Shown here: piece after piece, positions 1 through 5,365 of the stretch | How the letters are laid out: each line of letters opens with the position of its first letter | Position numbering within the stretch: the first letter of the stretch is position 1 | Source of the DNA: an uncultured Spirochaetaceae bacterium | GTDB taxonomy: Bacteria > Spirochaetota > Spirochaetia > Treponematales > Treponemataceae | NCBI GenBank assembly: GCA_902797925.1 | Contig: CADBUT010000361.1 | Coordinates: 1 to 7,938 of the forward strand | DNA length: 7,938 bases | Direction of reading: 5' to 3' | The notes under the pieces: generated by a model | The model's database searches: none | Seen by the model: only the letters and a program-made list of their open reading frames with translations | Told to the model about the DNA's origin: nothing | Position numbers and translations under genes: made by a program

Positions 1-814
1 CAAGCTTGCCGAAAGAATCGGTTGAGACTATGTTAACGCGCGTGCTGTAGTCGCCGTTTTTAATTTTTTCAGTTCCGTTATAAAGCTTTTTGAGCGGCGC
101 GTTGAAATAATCAAGAAAAACAACGCAGAGAATTATGCCGAAAACTATAAGCACAATCTGTGCAACAAGCGTTGTGGTGTCAGGCTTTATTCCGCTGCCA
201 AGCTTTTCCGCATAAAAAGCCGAAAAAATGTAGAACATGGGCAAAATGCCTGCGGAAATATAAAATACAAAGAACAGAAACCTGACCGACGGATTGGCAA
301 AGTTCTTGTATCTTGTCAGATGACCTTCAGGGAAAAACATGGGAAGAAAGAGCTTGCGGTGCAGCGTTTCAAGCGAAAAATATGAGATTGTAAAGCTCAA
401 AAGCCCAATCAGCATTGTGCTCAAGCCAGAAGTCAGCAGAATCGGCGCGATTGATATGCCGTTGTTATATTTTACAATAAAGAGAATAACTGCTTCTAAT
501 ATAAAGAAAAACACCCAGCCGCTTACTCCAAGAAAAGAAAAAGCCGCAGGCATATTTATAAACCGGCTGTAGAACTTATCACCTGATGTGTTGTGGATAT
601 AGCTGAAACATAAAACCGTCGGAATGGTATAAGTGGTTATCATTATCAACGGAATATATTCCTGATATGTTTCAAGCAGGCGCAAATATTCCTGCATGCT
701 GAGGCTTTTCAGTGAAGGCGGAATCGGTAGCATAACGCCTATAAAATTTGAAAAGGCAACAATCAAACCGTAGAGCAAGGCAATATATATACGTTTTTTT
801 ACTGTTAATTCCAT
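1..814 (-). CDS. Six-helix membrane sensor protein with HAMP domain, C-terminus cut off by window edge
   Basis: Translating the minus strand from ATG at 814 gives 271 uninterrupted codons to the left edge, so this is the N-terminal part of a larger protein. About six hydrophobic segments are visible, near residues 9-29, 53-73, 91-114, 123-146, 177-202 and 215-237. A HAMP-like linker follows directly: APLKKL at 239-244, then EKIKNGDYSTRV at 249-260 and DSFGKL at 266-271, with the Pro and the Gly-Asp-Tyr of the family. HAMP domains pass a signal from a membrane module to a cytoplasmic output domain, here outside the window. In spirochaetes a multi-helix module plus HAMP often leads to an adenylate/guanylate cyclase, but a histidine kinase, phosphatase or chemoreceptor output is equally possible. 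No good Shine-Dalgarno precedes the ATG. It begins 31 bp after the HAD gene with no terminator between them, so co-transcription is likely. The reading frame and HAMP are firm; the output is unknown. Confidence 0.8.
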   Translation of the reverse strand, partial: MELTVKKRIYIALLYGLIVAFSNFIGVMLPIPPSLKSLSMQEYLRLLETYQEYIPLIMITTYTIPTVLCFSYIHNTSGDKFYSRFINMPAAFSFLGVSGWVFFFILEAVILFIVKYNNGISIAPILLTSGLSTMLIGLLSFTISYFSLETLHRKLFLPMFFPEGHLTRYKNFANPSVRFLFFVFYISAGILPMFYIFSAFYAEKLGSGIKPDTTTLVAQIVLIVFGIILCVVFLDYFNAPLKKLYNGTEKIKNGDYSTRVNIVSTDSFGKL

Positions 815-845
815 GCTTAAAGTATACGACAAATTTGCGCGCCGT

Positions 846-1472
846 TCAATTGCAGAAAAGGCTGAGCAAATCTTTCGGCTTGGTGATTGTATATTCTGGC
901 GAGCTGATTTTGCCGAAACCGTATGAAGCGTAGACGATAGGCACGCCTGCTTTAGCACATGCATCAGCATCGCCCTGTGTGTCGCCAACATAGACCGGCG
1001 ATTTCAAGCCGTTGCGTTTTGCGATAAGCTTAATGTTTTCGTCTTTGAGCAGGCCGGTGTCGCCGTTGCAAGTAAAGTCTTTGAAAAATGGCGCAAAGCC
1101 TGTCTTTTTAAGCAGCAGCTCGATATAGCCGCTCTGGCAGTTGCTCACAATAAAAAGCGGAAATTTTGCGGCAAGCGCTTTTAGCGTTTCACCTATGCCG
1201 CCGTACAAAATGCCGGATTCTTTTTCAACATAAGCTTCTTCATAGCTGTAGCAGAGCGGCTTGAACTTCTTCCGCACATCATCGTTTTCGTTTGGCAAGA
1301 TTCTTTCGATGATTGTGTCCATCGGCAGCCCGAAAAGCGACTTAAGTATATCTGCCGTAATATGTGCATAGCTCAAGCCGCATTCGTCAAGCGCAGCGTT
1401 CCAAGCCTTTTCAACGACTGGCGTAGTGTCCCAAATTGTTCCGTCAACATCAAATATTAGAGAATCTATCAT
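846..1472 (-). CDS. HAD-superfamily hydrolase, phosphoglycolate phosphatase-like
   Basis: This 208-residue protein has all four HAD motifs. Motif I is FDVDGT (nucleophile Asp8, acid/base Asp10), motif II is IVSN with Ser110, motif III is Lys143 in GLLKDE, and motif IV is YVGDTQGD with Asp164 and Asp168. The helical stretch at about 15-85, between motif I and the core, is a C1-type cap, as in phosphoglycolate phosphatase, beta-phosphoglucomutase and PpaX. These soluble enzymes remove phosphate from small phosphorylated metabolites through an aspartyl-phosphate intermediate. The cap sequence does not let me name the substrate. The start is supported by AAGGG at 1479-1483, six bases before the ATG. 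The gene precedes the HAMP membrane protein and lies downstream of the decarboxylase, from which it is separated by a terminator and a palindromic repeat. Its own promoter must lie in or beside that repeat; I could not pick it out. Family assignment is secure, substrate is not. Confidence 0.9.
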   Translation of the reverse strand: MIDSLIFDVDGTIWDTTPVVEKAWNAALDECGLSYAHITADILKSLFGLPMDTIIERILPNENDDVRKKFKPLCYSYEEAYVEKESGILYGGIGETLKALAAKFPLFIVSNCQSGYIELLLKKTGFAPFFKDFTCNGDTGLLKDENIKLIAKRNGLKSPVYVGDTQGDADACAKAGVPIVYASYGFGKISSPEYTITKPKDLLSLFCN

Positions 1473-1525
1473 GAAAAACCCTTAAAAAATCTAAATGCAA
1501 GCCCAAAAGATTGCAGATTCAAAAG

Positions 1526-1626
1526 CATTGTCATGCTGAATTTATTTCAGCATCTACGCTATATTACGCTATGTATAGGACAAAGATTCCGAAACGAGTT
1601 CGGAATGACGCTACTCAACGAACTTT
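1526..1626. repeat. GTCAT/ATGAC interspersed palindromic repeat, copy 1
   Basis: The element has two perfect 8-bp hairpins. The first pairs atgctgaa (1533-1540) with ttcagcat (1546-1553). The second pairs attccgaa (1586-1593) with ttcggaat (1599-1606). Both have 5-nt loops. The outer ends form an inverted GTCAT (1530-1534) and ATGAC (1605-1609). Copy 2 at 6635-6722 has identical stems but different loops. The spacer between the hairpins is 32 nt here and 22 nt in copy 2; the extra 10 nt is a tandem duplication starting tacgctat (1555 and 1565). Similarity continues about 17 nt beyond ATGAC. Such elements are known as non-coding interspersed repeats in many bacterial genomes and give chance ORFs with HAEFISAS-like peptides. 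It lies between the HAD start and the decarboxylase terminator, so its hairpins may be transcribed in the HAD leader. Confidence 0.85.
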
Positions 1627-1658
1627 TTGGTCATTCCCTGACACAATTTATCTGAAAC

Positions 1659-1693
1659 AAAAAAGCCGGAGATGCGGCAGCCCGTACTCCGGC
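1659..1693 (-). terminator. Rho-independent terminator of the decarboxylase gene
   Basis: On the minus strand GCCGGAG (1687-1693) pairs with CTCCGGC (1665-1671), a perfect 7-bp GC-rich stem. It is followed directly by six T residues (1659-1664). It starts 16 bp after the decarboxylase stop codon, in the orientation expected to end that transcript and separate it from the HAD gene. Confidence 0.9.
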
Positions 1694-1708
1694 ATTCGTT
1701 AAGCAAAA

Positions 1709-2908
1709 TCAGATTGAATCTTCTTCAAGGCCGTCTTCGCCCATGTAGTATGTCTTGAGCGGCGGAAAACCGTTGAAAGCCACGCTTGCATAGGTTGAAG
1801 TGTAAGCACCCGTAGAAAGCCAGTAAATCTTGTCGCCCTGTTTCAAATCAACAGGCAGTCTGTACTTTTCAGTCTCGTACATTATGTCCATGCTGTCGCA
1901 GGTCGGGCCGGCTATGATGGTCAAGCCCTCTTTTCCGCCGTCTTTTTCAGTAATAACCGGATATTTGATTGATTCTTCAATAGTTTCGATAAGGCCGTTG
2001 AATTTGCCGGCATCGATGTAGACCCAGCGTTCAAGCGCAGTGTTGTTCTTGCGCGAAATAAGCACAACTTCTGAAGTCAAGATGCCCGAATCACCGACGA
2101 GAGAACGCCCCGGCTCAAGAATAATCATCGGAATATCATCGCCGAAGTCATCCTGAAGGTATCTTGTAATTTCAGAAGCATATTCCTTGAGTTCATTTGT
2201 CGGCTGAATATAATGTGCCGGGAAACCGCCGCCCATGTTAATCATTGAAAGACGGATGCCCTCTTCGTCTTCAAGCGACTCGAAAAGGTATTTTGTCTTT
2301 GCAATGGCGTCGTTCCACTGGCCGATATCGCGCTGCTGGCTGCCGACGTGAAAGCTGATGCCGTACGGCGTGAGTCCCAAATCGCGGGCAAGAACCAGAA
2401 GATCATAAGCCATATCAGGGTGGCAGCCGAATTTTCTTGAAAGAGGCCAGTCTGCCGACGGGGAATTTTCAACAAGGATGCGGACGAATACGCGCGAACC
2501 AGGTGCGTTTTTTGCGATAGTCTTCAAATCTTCTTTTGAGTCTGTCGCAAACATCCTTACGCCTTTATCATAAAAATACTTGATGTCCTTTGCTTTTTTA
2601 ATCGTGTTTCCGTAAGAAACTCTGTCAGGCGAAATATTGAGAGCAAGCACCTTGTCCAATTCATAGCGCGATGCTATGTCAAAGTTTGAACCGAGAGAAT
2701 CAAGCAGTTTTAAAACAGGAATGCCCGGATTCGACTTTACAGCATAATAAATATGCGCATAAGGAAATGAATCTTTGAGCTGGATAAAATTCTTCTTGAT
2801 TGTCCTAAGATTCACTACAATGTTCGGAGTTTCAAATTCCTTTGAAAACTCAAGGAAGCGTTTCCATTCTGTGTCAGAAACAAAATCTTTGCGGTTAAAC
2901 ATACACAT
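1709..2908 (-). CDS. Ornithine/lysine decarboxylase, fold-III PLP enzyme (alanine racemase-like barrel)
   Basis: This 399-residue protein carries the marks of eukaryotic-type ornithine decarboxylases. They are PLP lysine Lys58 in YAVKSNP, His187 in FHVGSQ, the phosphate-binding GGGFP at 226-230, EPGR at 265-268, Asp299 in VYIDAG, catalytic Cys337-Asp338 in GPTCDSMD, and Tyr369 in GAYTSTYA. The length matches bacterial members such as the Selenomonas lysine/ornithine decarboxylase (about 390 residues). The reaction is decarboxylation of ornithine to putrescine, or lysine to cadaverine, in the cytoplasm. The GPTCDS signature argues against diaminopimelate decarboxylase. The start is ambiguous: ATG at 2908 lies only 3 nt after the AGG of CAGGTG, while ATG at 2902 lies 9 nt after it, so a 397-residue product is more likely. 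A weak -10 (TATAGT, 2925-2930) precedes it without a clear -35. It looks monocistronic, ended by the terminator at 1659-1693. Enzyme class is secure; ornithine versus lysine preference is not. Confidence 0.92.
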   Translation of the reverse strand: MCMFNRKDFVSDTEWKRFLEFSKEFETPNIVVNLRTIKKNFIQLKDSFPYAHIYYAVKSNPGIPVLKLLDSLGSNFDIASRYELDKVLALNISPDRVSYGNTIKKAKDIKYFYDKGVRMFATDSKEDLKTIAKNAPGSRVFVRILVENSPSADWPLSRKFGCHPDMAYDLLVLARDLGLTPYGISFHVGSQQRDIGQWNDAIAKTKYLFESLEDEEGIRLSMINMGGGFPAHYIQPTNELKEYASEITRYLQDDFGDDIPMIILEPGRSLVGDSGILTSEVVLISRKNNTALERWVYIDAGKFNGLIETIEESIKYPVITEKDGGKEGLTIIAGPTCDSMDIMYETEKYRLPVDLKQGDKIYWLSTGAYTSTYASVAFNGFPPLKTYYMGEDGLEEDSI

Positions 2909-3015
2909 GCACCTGCCTGTTGTAACTATACTTTGGCGATAATATCACATTGTCTTGCAATATGGTATATTTATTTAAGATTTTTTTGCAATTTTTACAA
3001 GTTTTTGCATGGCAC

Positions 3016-4167
3016 TTACTGAAGCATCGCACCATAGTGCTTTTCATACAAGAAACGCTTGTCTTCTGGCTTGAGCGACTCAAAGCGGCAGATAACCGAA
3101 ACGCGCGCGCCTTCTACAAGCACAGCCATTACAATACACTTTGCCGTAATAACGCGTATGCCGGCCCTGAATTCAAAGATGTACTCCTGCCGCTCCGTAA
3201 GCGAGATTGTAGTTAAGTCGCAGCCAAGGCAGACATACATATCTGAAATATAGAGAATGTCCATAGGCAGCACGCGCCCCAAAACAGAACCGGCTTTTTT
3301 GTCCGGGTACTGCGCGAGATAAGCGGCGGCGGCAAGATAGACAAGCTGAAATTCACATTTTGAAGCGTAATCTTCTATGCGGCACTGCCCGAAATACGAT
3401 CTTTCAATTGAAACAACGCTGGCGCGCGGTGCTTTGCTTATGGGCACATAAACGCAGTCAGCCAGAATGTGCAGGTTGTCGCGCACGCGGGCAAGAGAAT
3501 CAGAAAAAGGCGCGCGGTTGTCTAAATCTCTTGCAAGAAAACACGCACCATAAGGGAATGGCGACGCTGACGGAAGCCGCTTGCCTGGAAAGAAGAGCAT
3601 TTTTCCAGTCTGATGAAGAAGAGCCGCCAAATCCAAAGGCACGTCAGCTTCGCGCAAAAAAGAATAGCGTGAAAGCAGAGAAAAGAACAGAATCTCATCG
3701 TCAAAAGAGACATTCTGCCATATAAACGGCGAAAAAAGCGGGAAAAGTTTGTTTGAAACACAAGAAACAAAGCTGTCGGGCTTTCTTGTTCCCTTTTTGT
3801 CAATGTTATAAAAAAGCCTGCCATGATAGGCATTTATGTCAAAAACTTCTTCGTCAATAGTCTTGGCAATTTCTTTAGCAATGCCGATTGCGGCAGAATC
3901 ACCTTTTGTCTGCAAGACTGAATTAAACTGGAGCCCGCGCTTGTTAAAATAAAATGAAACAGTAACTTCGCTTTTTATTTCGTGCAGCCATAAAGGAACA
4001 AGGCTTTTTGGAAAAATAATAACAGTTTCCCTCGTCATATATGAGCCGGGTTCAAGCCTGAATGTATCATCAAACTGAGGTGAACCGGAAATTGTTAAAG
4101 CAGGCGATTCAGTCTTAAGATATTGGATTACGACATCACGCTGAATACCCGTAAGAACTTCATTCAT
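3016..4167 (-). CDS. Degenerate PilZ/YcgR-like protein, function unknown
   Basis: This 383-residue soluble protein has no signal peptide or membrane segment. Residues about 40-105 are rich in predicted beta strands (VTVSFYFNKRGLQFNSV) and resemble the N-terminal YcgR-type domain. The C-terminal part, about 300-383, has the strand spacing of a PilZ domain and ends like one (VICRFESLKPEDKRFLYEKH). PilZ domains bind cyclic di-GMP through RxxxR and [D/N]xSxxG. Here only GRVLPMD and YISDMYVCLG are seen, so both motifs are damaged and nucleotide binding is doubtful. The middle (about 110-300) is unlike anything I recognise. The start ATG at 4167 lies inside the end of the upstream lipoprotein gene (ATGAATGA, 8-bp overlap), implying translational coupling. 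No convincing terminator follows, but the next gene starts at 2908 with its own leader. The PilZ assignment is by eye. An unrelated spirochaete-specific family is the alternative. Confidence 0.55.
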   Translation of the reverse strand: MNEVLTGIQRDVVIQYLKTESPALTISGSPQFDDTFRLEPGSYMTRETVIIFPKSLVPLWLHEIKSEVTVSFYFNKRGLQFNSVLQTKGDSAAIGIAKEIAKTIDEEVFDINAYHGRLFYNIDKKGTRKPDSFVSCVSNKLFPLFSPFIWQNVSFDDEILFFSLLSRYSFLREADVPLDLAALLHQTGKMLFFPGKRLPSASPFPYGACFLARDLDNRAPFSDSLARVRDNLHILADCVYVPISKAPRASVVSIERSYFGQCRIEDYASKCEFQLVYLAAAAYLAQYPDKKAGSVLGRVLPMDILYISDMYVCLGCDLTTISLTERQEYIFEFRAGIRVITAKCIVMAVLVEGARVSVICRFESLKPEDKRFLYEKHYGAMLQ

Positions 4168-4780
4168 TTACTTGTTCTCCAAAAATTACTTGTTCAATAT
4201 ACCACACTTCTTTGTCTTTTAAAACATAAATCAACAAATCTATATGTTTATTATCACCTGTCAGTCTTGCAGGAATTTCAATACAATTATCAAGAAAAGC
4301 AGGCTTGCCATAAATTATGTCACCGACTTCCGGCAGATTATCAAAATAAGGCTGCATTACATAAGGCAGAAACGGATAAGACGGATCTAAGTATTTTGCT
4401 TCAACAACCCGCCTGTCTCTTCTGGCAAAGGCTGCCTTATTGAAAAAATCATCGAGCATGTTCAAAAGCTTATACTCAAGCCGCGATATATCAAGCGAGC
4501 CGAAATCTTTATACTCCGGATAAATATTCCCTGAAGGCAGAACGGCAAGACAGGCTGCCGGAAGCGGTGCGCTGATTTCTGAAATGTCAAGAGCATAATC
4601 TTTCGGAGATTCTATTTCATTTTCCCAGTTTTTATCTTTTATTCTTTCGTCAACTGTTTCTTTTACCGTAGATTCTGTGGCTTTAAAGACTTCAACTTCT
4701 TTGCTGCAAGACAAAAAACAGAAGAGCAAGCAACATACAGACAAGATAATTACATTTTTATGTGAACTTAAACAGAGCAT
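4160..4780 (-). CDS. Predicted lipoprotein, function unknown
   Basis: This is a 206-residue protein. Its first 24 residues form a lipoprotein signal peptide: Lys8, a hydrophobic stretch from about 10 to 22, and a lipobox FLSC with Cys25 as the lipidated residue. Phe at -3 departs from the enterobacterial consensus but fits the relaxed spirochaete pattern. Residues 26-60 are charged and low in complexity, a likely tether. The mature domain (about 65-206) has a YPFLPYVMQPYF stretch near the middle and alternating strands near the end (IDLLIYVLKDKEVWYIEQVIF), but I recognise no family. Its stop overlaps the start of the PilZ-like gene, which follows in the same operon. There is no Shine-Dalgarno before ATG 4780. 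A possible extended -10 lies only 5 nt upstream, so the mRNA could be leaderless. A later start would remove Lys8 and shorten the signal peptide, so 4780 is kept. Confidence 0.8.
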   Translation of the reverse strand: MLCLSSHKNVIILSVCCLLFCFLSCSKEVEVFKATESTVKETVDERIKDKNWENEIESPKDYALDISEISAPLPAACLAVLPSGNIYPEYKDFGSLDISRLEYKLLNMLDDFFNKAAFARRDRRVVEAKYLDPSYPFLPYVMQPYFDNLPEVGDIIYGKPAFLDNCIEIPARLTGDNKHIDLLIYVLKDKEVWYIEQVIFGEQVNE

Positions 4781-4785
4781 AGCTT

Positions 4786-4794
4786 ATTCTAGCA
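4786..4794 (-). promoter_or_regulatory. Possible extended -10 promoter for the lipoprotein/PilZ-like operon
   Basis: On the minus strand TGCTAGAAT is an extended -10 (TGn plus TAGAAT, 5 of 6 matches to TATAAT). There is no recognisable -35 at 16-18 bp, as extended -10 promoters allow. Transcription would begin at about 4780, the A of the lipoprotein start codon, giving little or no leader. This agrees with the lack of a Shine-Dalgarno there. It is tentative, as AT-rich DNA gives such matches by chance. Confidence 0.4.
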
Positions 4795-4815
4795 TATAAT
4801 GCGGAAATAAAATAG

Positions 4816-4849
4816 CAAAAAGATTGCCGGGTCACGTCCGGCAATGACG
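4816..4849 (-). repeat. GTCATTGCCGG-type palindromic repeat with terminator shape
   Basis: attgccgg (4823-4830) pairs perfectly with ccggcaat (4838-4845) around a 7-nt loop, followed on the plus strand by ATGAC (4844-4848). It is a half-unit of the same repeat style as at 1526 and 6635, and about 22 of 27 bases match 6791-6817. Read on the minus strand, the stem is followed by C and five Ts (4816-4820), so it also has the shape of an intrinsic terminator just upstream of the lipoprotein promoter. Confidence 0.75.
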
Positions 4850-4966
4850 GGTGCGCATAAGCTTGTTCTACAGAAAGGGCTTTATCTAGCGCACCGCTGA
4901 AAGTTTTGCTTGCGCAAAACTTGAAAGTTGATGCACAAGAGCTGCTTGTTTGGGGCTGTTGTGCAA
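4850..4966. other. Hairpin-rich non-coding stretch (three inverted repeats)
   Basis: Three perfect inverted repeats follow one another. ggtgcgc (4850-4856) pairs with gcgcacc (4889-4895). aagttttgc (4901-4909) pairs with gcaaaactt (4914-4922), a 9-bp stem with a 4-nt loop. tgcacaa (4932-4938) pairs with ttgtgca (4959-4965) and can extend through a 1x1 mismatch with agc/gct. An 8-bp direct repeat, tgaaagtt, occurs at 4898-4905 and 4922-4929. None is followed by a T tract on the plus strand. It could be another interspersed repeat, a structured RNA or a protein-binding region. The chance minus-strand ORF across it is not taken as a gene. Confidence 0.5.
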
Positions 4967-4981
4967 AGGCTAAACACAATC

Positions 4982-5010
4982 TTGTCAGATTTGCCCTGCA
5001 AGCTTATAAT
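4982..5010 (+). promoter_or_regulatory. Strong sigma-70-type promoter of the antitoxin gene
   Basis: TTGTCA (4982-4987, 5 of 6 matches to TTGACA) is separated by exactly 17 bp from a perfect TATAAT (5005-5010). Transcription would start near 5017, giving a leader of about 20 nt that contains GGAGG (5024-5028), 8 nt before ATG 5037. This is the best promoter in the window. It probably serves the antitoxin and, since no terminator follows, the toxin remnant and HD gene too. Confidence 0.8.
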
Positions 5011-5036
5011 TTCAGCATACACTGGAGGCAGAACAA

Positions 5037-5255
5037 ATGACAGTTGTAATAAATGATGCAAGCGAAACCTTTGTGCAGGCTCTAAAGGCTATGGCTAAAA
5101 TTGACGGTGCTTCAGTCTATGTGGATAACTTCGGTTATTATTCAAAAAAAACGGTCAAATCAATTCTTAAAGCTGATAAGCAAATGGAAAACGAACGCAA
5201 AAAGGGAACTTTAAAACTTTACAACACAGTTGATGAAATGTTCGAGGACTTATAA
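5037..5255 (+). CDS. Small antitoxin-like protein of a type II toxin-antitoxin module
   Basis: This 72-residue protein starts at an ATG with a canonical GGAGG Shine-Dalgarno and a strong promoter. The N-terminal half (MTVVINDASETFVQALKAMA) could be a strand-helix DNA-binding or dimerisation part. The C-terminal half is charged and helical, ending in TLKLYNTVDEMFEDL. That kind of acidic tail, after a run like KQMENERKKG, is typical of RelB-type antitoxins, which wrap it around the toxin. I cannot place it in a named subfamily from sequence alone. The case for an antitoxin rests mainly on the neighbour: a toxin start codon 2 bp after its stop, and a RelE-type C-terminal coding remnant right behind. 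In an intact module the antitoxin would neutralise the toxin and repress the promoter. Here the toxin is broken, so this appears to be an orphan antitoxin with an intact reading frame. Confidence 0.7.
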   Translation: MTVVINDASETFVQALKAMAKIDGASVYVDNFGYYSKKTVKSILKADKQMENERKKGTLKLYNTVDEMFEDL

Positions 5256-5257
5256 TA

Positions 5258-5351
5258 ATGGGTAACGAATACAATCTATAAAATAAAAGACAATGTGCTT
5301 GAGCTATACATTTATCGTATTGGAAGTCATGCAAAGCTATATAAAAAATAA
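5258..5351 (+). pseudogene. RelE/ParE-type toxin remnant: start plus C-terminus only, frameshifted
   Basis: ATG at 5258 follows the antitoxin stop by 2 bp, as expected for the toxin of such a module, but its frame reads MGNEYNL and stops. In another frame, codons from about 5268 to the TAA at 5349-5351 read NTIYKIKDNVLELY, then IYRIGSHAKLYKK. That is the usual last third of a RelE/ParE-fold toxin (Tyr-Lys-Ile, two strands, and a final G-x-R/S-H-x-x-x-Y-like end). A normal toxin has about 85-100 codons; only about 27 C-terminal codons plus a few at the start remain. An internal deletion of about 55-65 codons with a frame change explains this. The remnant ends 14 bp before the HD gene. Loss of the catalytic middle should make it inactive. 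Assignment to RelE-like is by eye from the tail only. Confidence 0.7.
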
Positions 5352-5365
5352 CACAAAGGCAGTTT

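Noticed and set aside
1511..1702. Plus-strand 63-codon frame
   Set aside because: It is the translation of repeat copy 1 and the decarboxylase terminator; no ribosome site.
3360..3833. Plus- and minus-strand frames of 121 and 103 codons inside the PilZ-like gene
   Set aside because: They lie wholly within the longer 383-codon frame, have unnatural composition and no start signals, so they are shadows.
4795..4800. Perfect TATAAT on the plus strand
   Set aside because: No -35 at a suitable distance and no gene start nearby; the better promoter for the plus-strand genes is at 4982-5010.
4823..4965. CRISPR array or riboswitch
   Set aside because: The repeats are inverted and of different sequence, without regular spacers. 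I cannot match the fold to any known riboswitch class.
4758..4979. Minus-strand open frame of 73 codons
   Set aside because: It runs through the GTCATTGCCGG repeat and three hairpins, overlaps the lipoprotein start out of frame and has no Shine-Dalgarno. It is read as repeat-derived rather than a gene.
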